NCBI GenBank assembly: GCA_902787595.1
Contig: CADAHD010000127.1
Location: 1-7,287, forward strand
Source of the DNA: an uncultured Lachnospiraceae bacterium
GTDB lineage: Bacteria; Bacillota_A; Clostridia; Lachnospirales; Lachnospiraceae
Length of the DNA: 7,287 nucleotides
Reading direction: 5' to 3'
The notes under the pieces are model-generated. The model had not been told where the DNA came from. It saw nothing but the letters and a program-made list of their open reading frames with translations, and searched no databases. Of the stretch, positions 1 through 7,122 are shown in pieces. Numbering within the stretch: the first letter of the stretch is position 1; the number at the start of each line of letters is the position of its first letter. The position numbers and the translations under genes were made by a program.

Positions 1-1067
1 TTTCTTATCCTTGGTAGCATTCAGTATGTAAGAACCGGAATTAAGGGTACCGGAATATACACGGATGAATGACAGCTTACCTACGAAAGGATCGGTCATA
101 ATCTTGAATGCCAGTGCAGCGAAAGGCTCTGCGTCTGATGAATGTCTCTCAACTTCGTTACCGTCCAGATCAACACCCTTGATAGCGGGGATGTCAGTAG
201 GTGCGGGCATATACTCAAGGATAGCATCAAGAAGCTTCTGAACGCCCTTGTTGCGATATGCACTACCGCAGCATACGGGTACCGCACGGCACTCGCAGGT
301 AGCCTTACGCAGTGCTTTCTTCATATCCTCAACTGAAGGAACTTTGTCCTCAAGGAACTGCTCCATAAGGTCATCATCAAGCTCGCATACCTTTTCGATA
401 AGCTCGCTGCGATACAGTTCTGCATCATCCTTCATGTCATCGGGTACATCAACGATGGAGATATCATCACCCTTATCATCGTTGTAGATATATGCCTTCT
501 CCTCGAACAGATCGATGATGCCCTTGAACTCATCTTCCTTACCGATAGGTAACTGAAGTACGATGGCATTCTTACCAAGTCTGTTCCACCGTAGAAGTTT
601 GCTCCCATGATATCCATCTTGTTGATGAATGCCATACGGGGAACATTATATGTATCTGCCTGACGCCATACGTTTTCTGACTGGGGCTCAACACCGCCCT
701 TTGCACAGAACACGCCTACAGCGCCATCAAGTACACGGAGTGAACGCTCCACCTCTACCGTAAAGTCAACGTGTCCCGGGGTATCGATTATGTTGATACG
801 ATGCTCCAGTGCGCCGGCCTTGGGCTTGCAGTTTTCCTGCATTGTCCAGTGGCAGGTGGTAGCGGCTGATGTGATGGTGATACCACGCTCTGCTTCCTGC
901 TCCATCCAGTCCATGGTAGCAGTACCGTCGTGAGTGTCGCCGATCTTGTAGTTAACGCCGGTATAGTAAAGAATACGCTCAGTCAGTGTAGTCTTACCTG
1001 CGTCGATATGAGCCATGATACCGATATTCCTGGTACGCTCAAGAGGATATTCTCTTTCAGCAGCCAC
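1..1067 (-). CDS. fusA: Elongation factor G, N-terminal half, with a frame break; 3' end beyond the window
   Basis: EF-G is the cytosolic GTPase that drives ribosomal translocation and, with RRF, ribosome recycling. From the start, the GTPase motifs appear in order: P-loop AHIDAGKTT (residues 19-27), switch I RGITI (61-65), DTPGH (95-99) and NKMD (149-152). The G5 motif CGSA follows in the downstream part. The start is a GTG at 1067-1065, preceded by GGAGG nine bases upstream; the gap from the rpsG stop is 18 bases. The reading frame breaks just after GANFY (residue 159, codon 593-591). The family continues with about nine residues of helix and then LGxNAxxLQLPIG. Here only 11 bases (590-580) separate TAC from the codons for [13 protein letters not shown], where about 27 are expected. 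From 579 the new frame is open to position 1 (193 codons) and reads as perfect EF-G. The sequence is therefore about 16 bases short, through real mutation or an assembly or read error. Since fusA is normally essential, I favour an error or a second intact copy. About 350 of roughly 700 residues lie in the window. Confidence 0.95.
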
Positions 1068-1085
1068 TTATCATTCCCTCCTTCC

Positions 1086-1696
<611 letters not shown>

Positions 1697-2116
1697 TTAT
1701 TTCTTGTCTTTAGGACGCTTAGCGCCGTACTTTGAGCGCGCCTGCTTCCTGTTGGCAACACCTGCGGTATCAAGCGTACCACGGATGACATGATATCTGG
1801 TACCGGGAAGGTCCTTTACACGGCCACCTCTTACCAGAACCACGCTATGCTCCTGCAGATTGTGTCCCTCCCCGGGGATGTAGCTGGTAACTTCAATACC
1901 ATTGGAAAGACGTACTCTGGCGATCTTTCTAAGTGCTGAGTTAGGCTTCTTGGGGGTAGCGGTCTTAACTGCGGTGCAAACACCTCTCTTCTGCGGCGAA
2001 TTGGTATCGATCGCGCGCTTGTGAAGTGAGTTGTAGCCCTTAAGGAGCGCCGGTGCGGTAGACTTCTTAACGGAAGTCTCACGACCCTTTCTTACAAGCT
2101 GGTTAAATGTCGGCAT
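1697..2116 (-). CDS. rpsL: 30S ribosomal protein S12
   Basis: S12 sits at the decoding centre of the 30S subunit and influences translational accuracy and streptomycin response. The 139-residue product begins [12 protein letters not shown] and carries [42 protein letters not shown] and a C-terminal [14 protein letters not shown]. The lysines matching E. coli K43 and K88 (here K56 and K101) are wild type, so no classic streptomycin-resistance substitution is visible. D102 is the site that RimO methylthiolates in some bacteria. The roughly 13-residue insertion before PQKRGVC compared with E. coli is the long form usual in Firmicutes. I chose ATG 2116 because AGGAGG (2130-2125) lies eight bases upstream; an in-frame GTG at 2125 overlaps that site. 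This is the first gene of the str operon, driven by the promoter at 2232-2204. Confidence 0.97.
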   Translation of the reverse strand: MPTFNQLVRKGRETSVKKSTAPALLKGYNSLHKRAIDTNSPQKRGVCTAVKTATPKKPNSALRKIARVRLSNGIEVTSYIPGEGHNLQEHSVVLVRGGRVKDLPGTRYHVIRGTLDTAGVANRKQARSKYGAKRPKDKK

Positions 2117-2167
2117 TCTATTCACCTCCTGTCTGATTTAACATTTTCTATGCGGCAGCATATGCGC

Positions 2168-2200
2168 AAAAAAACGAGCGCACGCAAAACCGCACGCTCG
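2168..2200 (-). terminator. Intrinsic terminator of the GGDEF/EAL gene
   Basis: On the minus strand, arm CGAGCGTGCG (2200-2191), loop GTTTTG (2190-2185) and arm CGTGCGCTCG (2184-2175) make a 10-bp stem with two central G-U pairs. Seven Ts (2174-2168) follow at once. It begins 50 bases after the stop codon at 2251. The str promoter's predicted start point falls inside the first arm, so transcripts beginning there would lack the outermost pairs of the stem. Confidence 0.9.
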
Positions 2201-2203
2201 AAT

Positions 2204-2232
2204 ATTATACGTTCATGATCATTTTATGTCAA
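2204..2232 (-). promoter_or_regulatory. str operon promoter with perfect sigma-A consensus
   Basis: The minus strand shows TTGACA (2232-2227), a spacer of exactly 17 bases, then TATAAT (2209-2204). Both hexamers match the housekeeping consensus at every position. The start point should be near 2197, giving a leader of about 80 bases before rpsL. The -35 box lies only 18 bases past the stop codon of the upstream gene, and the start point lies within its terminator hairpin. A promoter this strong fits a ribosomal protein operon. Confidence 0.9.
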
Positions 2233-2250
2233 GAAATATTTTAAGGCTTC

Positions 2251-3939
2251 TTAATAATACCCGCCCTTCGCCAGTCTCTCTTCAAAATCCGCGACCGGAA
2301 GCGGCTTGTCAAAATAGAATCCCTGGGCATACAGGCAGTTATTGTTCTTGAGTACCTCAACCTGTTCTGCCGTTTCCACGCCCTCGGTGATGCACTCAAG
2401 CCCCAGATCCTTTGCCATCGACGCTATATGCCTGAACATCACATAAGAAGTCTTTCTGTTATCATTTCCCACGCCCGGAAGCAGGCTTCTGTCTATCTTT
2501 AAAACATTCCAGGGCAGTTCTCTTATAAGATTCAGCGACGAGTATCCTACTCCGAAATCATCAACTGCGGTACTGATCCCCACCTCCTGCAGACCTTCGA
2601 CCAGGCGGCGCAGTTTTTTGAGTTCCACTTCCGTGGTAGTCTCGGTAAGCTCAATCTCTATATATTTATAAGGCACCTTATTTTTATCGATTATCTTCAT
2701 AATATGCTCAAGAAGATCAACATCGATCAGATGCTTGCGCGACAGGTTAACGGAAACGCGCACCACATAAAGGCCCTGATCCAGCCATCTGCGTATATCC
2801 TTACAGACCCTGTCCAGCATATAAAAATCCAGGCGGCAGATATCCATGTTTGTCTCAAGTATGGGAATGAATTCCATAGGCGGCACTATCTGCCCTTCGT
2901 ATATCCAGCGGCATAAAGCCTCGGCCCCAACAAGCTTTCCGCTCTGCACATCTACCTTGGGCTGATAGTATGCGTGGAAGTATTCTTTTTCCAGGGCTTC
3001 CTCAAAATGCCTGCGCACCCTGGAAATATTCTCTTTCTGCTCGGCGCTTTTTTTGCTGGCATATACAATGGTGCCCTCTCTTTCGAGCTTTGCCGTCTGA
3101 CAGGTCGAATATATCACCTGCACTATGCTGCCGTAATTAACGTATTTAAATTCCGGCGGGATAATATAGACTCCGGCACAGGCAGATAATACAACACGTC
3201 TGTCATTTTCTTCATCATAGACTATATGCAGACCTTCCAGAGCTTTTAACACCTTATCGAGTATCTCGTTCTTGAAGATAGTCGCAAAGTTATCCCCGCC
3301 TACGCGCACTATATATCCATCTTCTCCTATGATCGCCTTAAGCGCTTCAAAGTGCCTGCGCATGATCATGTCGCCGGCTTCCTGTCCCAGGTCCCTGTTT
3401 ATCAGTGAAAACTGGCGGAGATTATACATCAACGCCGTATAGCCCCTAAATCCGCAGCTCTGATTCATCATCTCAAGATGCCTGAAAAAGTTCGGAAAAT
3501 TCGGATAACCGTCGCGGTCATGATACGCGAGCATTTCAATAACTCCCTGCATCCTTTTGCGGCTCAAAAGATTTAGCAGGGAACGTATACATACATCAAG
3601 TTTCTTTTCTTCATCCTCATTAAGAGGTTCTGTGCCCTCGGCCATATAAGCCGCGGCTTTAAGCACTACACCGTTGCTAAGCTGATAACGCCTGTCAGCA
3701 ACCTTGTTGTCAGCATTCCCTATATCATAATAGCAATATACTTCCCCATCCCCCTGCTGCTCATGAGCGGGGCTTCTGTAAAACTCAGACACAACTTTAG
3801 TAAGCCGGAACATCCCTGCCAGCCGACAGAACTGCGCGAACATCTTATCCCTGTCATAATTCTCGGGAGAAGCCATAAGATCGACCATTCGGAAGAATTC
3901 TTCGTTAAAATCCATATTCTCATTTGTAAGGGGTTCCAT
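2251..3939 (-). CDS. Soluble c-di-GMP phosphodiesterase: degenerate GGDEF plus intact EAL domain
   Basis: The 562-residue product has no signal peptide or membrane segment and should be cytosolic. Residues 1 to about 135 are an N-terminal region I cannot assign; a divergent GAF-like sensor is possible. A GGDEF-like domain follows (about 138-300), beginning AYHDRDGYPNF. Its signature is GGDNF (214-218), with asparagine in place of the metal-binding glutamate. The usual DxDxFKxIN stretch reads YNLRQFSLIN, and there is no RxxD inhibitory site, so cyclase activity is unlikely. The EAL domain (about 310-555) keeps every residue expected for hydrolysis of c-di-GMP to pGpG: E340 of EAL, N398, E430 in ELTE, D460 and D461 in DDFG, K481, E519 and Q539. 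I chose ATG 3939 because GGAGG lies seven bases upstream; the in-frame ATG at 3963 lies upstream of that site. The gene has its own promoter and terminator, so it is probably monocistronic. Confidence 0.92.
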   Translation of the reverse strand: MEPLTNENMDFNEEFFRMVDLMASPENYDRDKMFAQFCRLAGMFRLTKVVSEFYRSPAHEQQGDGEVYCYYDIGNADNKVADRRYQLSNGVVLKAAAYMAEGTEPLNEDEEKKLDVCIRSLLNLLSRKRMQGVIEMLAYHDRDGYPNFPNFFRHLEMMNQSCGFRGYTALMYNLRQFSLINRDLGQEAGDMIMRRHFEALKAIIGEDGYIVRVGGDNFATIFKNEILDKVLKALEGLHIVYDEENDRRVVLSACAGVYIIPPEFKYVNYGSIVQVIYSTCQTAKLEREGTIVYASKKSAEQKENISRVRRHFEEALEKEYFHAYYQPKVDVQSGKLVGAEALCRWIYEGQIVPPMEFIPILETNMDICRLDFYMLDRVCKDIRRWLDQGLYVVRVSVNLSRKHLIDVDLLEHIMKIIDKNKVPYKYIEIELTETTTEVELKKLRRLVEGLQEVGISTAVDDFGVGYSSLNLIRELPWNVLKIDRSLLPGVGNDNRKTSYVMFRHIASMAKDLGLECITEGVETAEQVEVLKNNNCLYAQGFYFDKPLPVADFEERLAKGGYY

Positions 3940-3979
3940 CCTTGTCCCTCCTTCTTTATACAAAAAAGATTTCCCTGTA

Positions 3980-4009
3980 ATTATATCACAAAACCATCGT
4001 GATTGTACA
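3980..4009 (-). promoter_or_regulatory. Extended -10 promoter of the GGDEF/EAL gene
   Basis: The minus strand has TGATATAAT, an extended -10 (TGN before TATAAT at 3985-3980). A weak -35, TGTACA (4009-4004, four of six matches), lies 18 bases upstream. The predicted start near 3973 leaves a leader of about 33 bases. The spacer contains the inverted repeat ATCAC-N9-GTGAT (4003-3985), reaching the first base of the -10 box, so a repressor could sit here; that part is inference. Confidence 0.65.
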
Positions 4010-4034
4010 CAAGGAAATCATACATTTTGAACAT

Positions 4035-4046
4035 CTGTTATAACAG
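4035..4046. repeat. Perfect 12-base palindrome CTGTTATAACAG
   Basis: CTGTTATAACAG reads the same on both strands. It lies in the gap after the ATPase gene, about 50 bases upstream of the -10 box of the GGDEF/EAL gene. It has the size and symmetry of a dimeric regulator's operator, but I do not recognise the family, and chance is possible. Confidence 0.3.
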
Positions 4047-4053
4047 TTTGCTC

Positions 4054-4085
4054 AAAAAAGCTCCGTTTTTACCTTAGCAGCTTTT
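4054..4085 (-). terminator. Weak terminator-like hairpin at the end of the B12 operon
   Basis: On the minus strand AAAAGCT (4085-4079) can pair with AGCTTTT (4062-4056), the T-run continuing to 4054. The 16-base loop contains the ATPase stop codon (4071-4069). Most pairs are A-T and four of the Ts are inside the stem, so termination may be poor and some read-through into the next gene is possible. No better terminator is visible in the gap. Confidence 0.35.
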
Positions 4086-4848
4086 CTATCCTCCCCAGAT
4101 ACTCCCGCACCTCAAAGCCATATGCCATCTCCAGCAGCCCTTTGCCCAGTATATCTTCCCTGCTGCCCTTAGCCAGCATGGCGCCTTCCTTCATAAGTAT
4201 GAATTCATCCGCCAGTTCCAGCGCCAGGGGTATATCATGATATACTCCTATCAGTGTATGAGAAGGCTGTCCGCACCATTCTTTAAGATATCCTGCAAGC
4301 TCCGCCTGCACTTTAAGATCCAGATGATTATTGGGTTCGTCCAGCATGAGGATCGGGCTGCTCTGAGCAAAAGTCCTGGCCAGAAAAACGCGCTGCAGTT
4401 CCCCTCCCGAAAGCGAAGAAAGCTGTCTGTTTTTAAGCTCCTCCACACCTGTGCTCCTGAGCGCCCGCTCCACTATTTCCCTGTCCTCTGCCGCCGCATT
4501 TCCGAATGCGCTTCTGCTGTGAACATAACGCCCCATCATAACGGTATCGTATACCGGATAGGAGAAGAATATTTCTGAAAGCTGCGTCATATACGCTATG
4601 CTCATGGCCATCTGTCTGCGGTTCATCCTGTCCGCATCCTTCCCCAGCACATTTACCTTTCCCTTACGCGCTATCATGCCGCACAGCGCTTTTAAAAGCG
4701 TGCTCTTTCCGCTGCCGTTAGGGCCGAGTATCGCCACGCTGCTGCCTTCTTCTATCTCAAAACTAATGTCGCGTATAACGGCATCGCCTTTATCAAGAAG
4801 GTGCTTATCGTATGCCGCGCTTAAGTTCGTGCATTCTATCGCCTTCAT
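4069..4848 (-). CDS. btuD: ABC transporter ATP-binding protein, cobalamin/iron-complex type
   Basis: This 259-residue protein is the cytosolic motor of a type II ABC importer (FepC/BtuD family). All motifs are intact: Walker A GPNGSGKST (42-50), Q-loop Q89, signature LSGGE (146-150), Walker B ILMLDEP (166-172), D-loop HLD (175-177) and switch histidine H204. The post-Walker B segment reads EPNNHLD where EPTNHLD is commoner, a harmless change. The ATG at 4848-4846 overlaps the permease stop in the shared sequence ATGA, with an AGGAGG site inside the permease end, which suggests translational coupling. Motifs alone cannot separate cobalamin from heme or siderophore transporters; the upstream cobalamin riboswitch makes corrinoids the likely cargo. 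It is the last gene of the operon. Confidence 0.9.
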   Translation of the reverse strand: MKAIECTNLSAAYDKHLLDKGDAVIRDISFEIEEGSSVAILGPNGSGKSTLLKALCGMIARKGKVNVLGKDADRMNRRQMAMSIAYMTQLSEIFFSYPVYDTVMMGRYVHSRSAFGNAAAEDREIVERALRSTGVEELKNRQLSSLSGGELQRVFLARTFAQSSPILMLDEPNNHLDLKVQAELAGYLKEWCGQPSHTLIGVYHDIPLALELADEFILMKEGAMLAKGSREDILGKGLLEMAYGFEVREYLGRIEKLLR

Positions 4849-5891
4849 TTCTTCCTCCTTGTGCCGAAGTATACCCAGAGAAAGAACGGCGCGCCTAAAA
4901 GAGCGGTGACCGCGCCCACCGGTATCTCGCGCGGTGACAGCACCGTACGCGAAGCCAGATCGGCTAGAGCCATAAAACTGCCTCCCACTACCGCGCTCAT
5001 GGGCAGCACATACTTATGCGACGATCCGAATATCCTCCTTACGGCATGAGGAGCGGCAAGATCTATGAACCCGATCACTCCGGTAAAGCATACCGCAGCG
5101 CCTGTCAGCACAGATGATAATATCAGCAGTATAAGGCGCGCGCGTTTAGCATCGACTCCCATCGCCTGCGACTGCTCTTCGCCAAAACTCATCAGATCCA
5201 GCTCCCTGTTAAAGAAGCATACCGCAATGCAGCCAACGGCACAAACGGCGCAGAGCAGTCCCACATGTTCCCAGCGCCTCCCGGCAAAGGTCCCCATCTG
5301 CCATAATATCAGCCTGTTCATATGCTGGGAATACGCCGAAGAAAGCAAAGTAAGCATGCCATTTACAAAAAGCGACACGATCATGCCAAACAGTATTATC
5401 GTGTGATTGCGCAGATTATTATCAAGCCTGGATGCAAAGAAAATGACCAGAAGCACGGTCCCCAGGCCAAAAACAAAACCTGTCACCGGCAGCATCAGCG
5501 TGCCGATAACAGGTATGCTTATCTCGTTGACTATCACGAGCGCCGCGCCAAGCGAAGCTCCCGAAGACACTCCAAGGGTATATGACGAAGCCAGGGGATT
5601 CTGCAAAAGCGCCTGAACCACCGCGCCCGATACGGAAAGCATGGCGCCCACTATAAATGCAGACAGAGCCCTGGGCAGTCTTATATCCCAGATGATCGAA
5701 ACAACAGAAGGAGTAACATCCTCCGGAAGAGGTCTTGAGAACAGCTTGCCTGCGATCACCGCAGCTATGCCTCCCGGTGACACGCGTACGCTGCCAAGCC
5801 CCGCCGCCAGCATTATGGCGGCAAGAGCAAATACTACCGAAAGTATCACTTTGACGGTATTATTTCTTTTTTCGTTTTTTGCTGCGCTCAG
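4845..5891 (-). CDS. btuC: FecCD-family permease for corrinoid uptake, probable CTG start
   Basis: This polytopic inner-membrane protein forms the translocation channel of the importer. FecCD hallmarks, numbered from the CTG start, are RLPR (71-74), GAVVQALLQNPLA (89-101), the region around QAMGVDAKRAR (242-252) that should contact the ATPase, FTGVIGFIDLAAPH (near 269-282) and EIPVGAVTALLGAPFF (322-337). I prefer CTG at 5891-5889 because AAAGGAG (5905-5899) lies exactly seven bases upstream and the added residues (SAAKNEKRNNTVK) form the basic cytoplasmic tail expected before the first membrane helix, giving 348 residues. The nearest conventional start, GTG at 5849, has no Shine-Dalgarno and begins at the edge of the first helix (334 residues). 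An in-frame TAA at 5906-5904 bars any earlier start. ATT at 5894 is a remote alternative. It follows the lipoprotein gene by 69 bases and overlaps the ATPase start by four. Confidence 0.9.
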   Translation of the reverse strand: MSAAKNEKRNNTVKVILSVVFALAAIMLAAGLGSVRVSPGGIAAVIAGKLFSRPLPEDVTPSVVSIIWDIRLPRALSAFIVGAMLSVSGAVVQALLQNPLASSYTLGVSSGASLGAALVIVNEISIPVIGTLMLPVTGFVFGLGTVLLVIFFASRLDNNLRNHTIILFGMIVSLFVNGMLTLLSSAYSQHMNRLILWQMGTFAGRRWEHVGLLCAVCAVGCIAVCFFNRELDLMSFGEEQSQAMGVDAKRARLILLILSSVLTGAAVCFTGVIGFIDLAAPHAVRRIFGSSHKYVLPMSAVVGGSFMALADLASRTVLSPREIPVGAVTALLGAPFFLWVYFGTRRKK

Positions 5892-5960
5892 AATAAAACT
5901 CCTTTACTGTATGGTGTATGGCGGGCCACTCCTGATGCATAAAAGCAGCCCCCATAAGAC

Positions 5961-7046
5961 TTAAGCAGCAGGTTCCAATTCCTCTGCTTCCTCATCATAC
6001 TCATAATACTCGGGATAGATCGATACTGCCATATCTATCAACGCGTTGATTATACGGTGGCAGGGCTGATTAACTTCATCAGCATTCAGCATGAACACTG
6101 CGCCGTTCTTTATGGCCGTAACATTCTCCCAGCCCTTCATTTTAAGGATCGTGTTGATGACATCAGGCGTATACATGTCGGCAGAAAGTATAACCTGGGG
6201 ATCAGCTGCCACCGCAGCTTCCTCGGTAAGCGCGGGCCACTGCGCATCTTCATTACCTGCAATATTTACAGCGCCTACCAGCTCCAGCATCTCATTGATA
6301 TAGGTTCCCGGACCGGCAGTATAGATTGTAGGATAATCAGCCGAAGGTGTAAAGAGCTCAAAGAGCACGGTCTTTTTCTCGTCCTCGGGAATAGTAGCCG
6401 CTATATCCTTTATCGTAGCTATGGTCTCTTCCATCTCATCTACCAGTCCCTGTGCTGCCTCTTCATCACCGATGCATTTACCTATAAAGAGCAGGTCATC
6501 TTCCACGTCTTTGATAGATGCGCTGCTGGGGATATCAGCTACGCAAAGTCCGGCTGCCCTTACATTTGCATAAGCATCGTTTCCGTCTGTGCTGCTCATG
6601 CCCGAAGTAAATACGATATCGGGTGCAAGAGACACTATCTGCTCCTGATCGGGAGCCATCATATCCATGTAAAGCACATCATCGGCAAGCTCAAGGCCGT
6701 ATGAATACTGGGAATTGGTATCTGATGCCACTATCTTATCCCCATAACCCATATCGATGAGCGCCCTTGTGGTAGCAGGCGACATGGAAATAATAGACTC
6801 AACTTCCGAAGGCAATGTGATATCATTACCGCTGCGGTCCTTGGCAGCTATGCCTTCTTCTGCAGCAGTTTCTTCCACTGCCGGCTCAGCCTCAGGCTCT
6901 TTCGTGGGCTCTGCTGCAGGCTCCTCTTCCTTTTCCGCGCTTACCTCAGCAGGCGGATCCATGGGCGGCTGTTCCTGCGTGCAGCCCGTCAGGAGGGTAA
7001 ACATTACCATCCCACTTGTTAACAGTTTCAGCGTCTTCTTTTTCAT
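5961..7046 (-). CDS. btuF: Corrinoid-binding lipoprotein of the ABC importer
   Basis: This is the extracytoplasmic substrate-binding component, a 361-residue class III (BtuF/FhuD-like) binding protein. The N-terminus MKKKTLKLL plus a hydrophobic stretch leads to a lipobox LTGC, so cleavage before C22 and lipid anchoring to the outer face of the membrane are expected. Residues 23-65 are a low-complexity linker rich in Glu, Ala and Pro. The binding fold starts near residue 66 (AAKDRSGNDITLP, then IISMSPATTRALIDMG) and includes LAPDIVF (140-146) and AGPGTYINEMLELVGAVNIAG (244-264), which match BtuF-type proteins. The C-terminus is an acidic tail (DEEAEELEP). ATG 7046 has AAAGGAGG nine bases upstream. 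It is the first gene after the cobalamin riboswitch, which supports cobalamin or another corrinoid as ligand; heme or siderophore would be the alternative on sequence alone. Confidence 0.9.
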   Translation of the reverse strand: MKKKTLKLLTSGMVMFTLLTGCTQEQPPMDPPAEVSAEKEEEPAAEPTKEPEAEPAVEETAAEEGIAAKDRSGNDITLPSEVESIISMSPATTRALIDMGYGDKIVASDTNSQYSYGLELADDVLYMDMMAPDQEQIVSLAPDIVFTSGMSSTDGNDAYANVRAAGLCVADIPSSASIKDVEDDLLFIGKCIGDEEAAQGLVDEMEETIATIKDIAATIPEDEKKTVLFELFTPSADYPTIYTAGPGTYINEMLELVGAVNIAGNEDAQWPALTEEAAVAADPQVILSADMYTPDVINTILKMKGWENVTAIKNGAVFMLNADEVNQPCHRIINALIDMAVSIYPEYYEYDEEAEELEPAA

Positions 7047-7079
7047 AATCTCTTTCCTCCTTTGTTATTTTTTTGCGAT

Positions 7080-7102
7080 AAAAAAAAGACCGCTTTCGCG
7101 GC
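7080..7102 (-). terminator. Riboswitch expression-platform terminator
   Basis: On the minus strand GCCGC-GAAA-GCGGT (7102-7089) forms a short GC-rich stem closed by a stable GAAA tetraloop. One C and then eight Ts (7087-7080) follow. It lies between the aptamer and the lipoprotein gene's ribosome binding site, where a transcription-terminating riboswitch needs it. Confidence 0.85.
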
Positions 7103-7122
7103 ACAGAAAGAAAGACTCTGCC
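7100..7122 (-). promoter_or_regulatory. Candidate antiterminator hairpin of the riboswitch
   Basis: On the minus strand GGCAGAG (7122-7116) can pair with CTGTGCC (7106-7100), leaving one G-G mismatch and a 9-base pyrimidine loop. The second arm uses bases of the terminator's first arm (7102-7098), so the two structures exclude each other. The first arm overlaps GCAGA (7121-7117), which can also pair with TTTGC at 7285-7281 to close the aptamer. This is drawn by eye, not folded by program. Confidence 0.5.

Noticed and set aside
575..600. Programmed ribosomal frameshifting in fusA
   Set aside because: There is no slippery heptamer, and the defect is a loss of about five residues plus a frame change, not a one-base slip between overlapping frames.
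1831..2082. An 83-codon minus-strand open frame inside rpsL
   Set aside because: It is an arginine- and serine-rich out-of-frame reading of rpsL with no start signals of its own.
2117..2125. An rpsL start at GTG 2125
   Set aside because: It overlaps the Shine-Dalgarno sequence; ATG 2116 is ideally spaced and matches the family N-terminus.
2251..3939. A bifunctional diguanylate cyclase/phosphodiesterase
   Set aside because: GGDNF and the loss of the upstream Asp motif argue against cyclase activity; only the EAL half is complete.
3940..3963. A GGDEF/EAL start at ATG 3963
   Set aside because: It would place the GGAGG site inside the gene; ATG 3939 sits seven bases after that site.
6057..6704. 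A 215-codon open frame on the plus strand, antisense to the lipoprotein gene
   Set aside because: It is the shadow of a well-supported coding sequence, shows no recognisable family, and has no convincing ribosome binding site.
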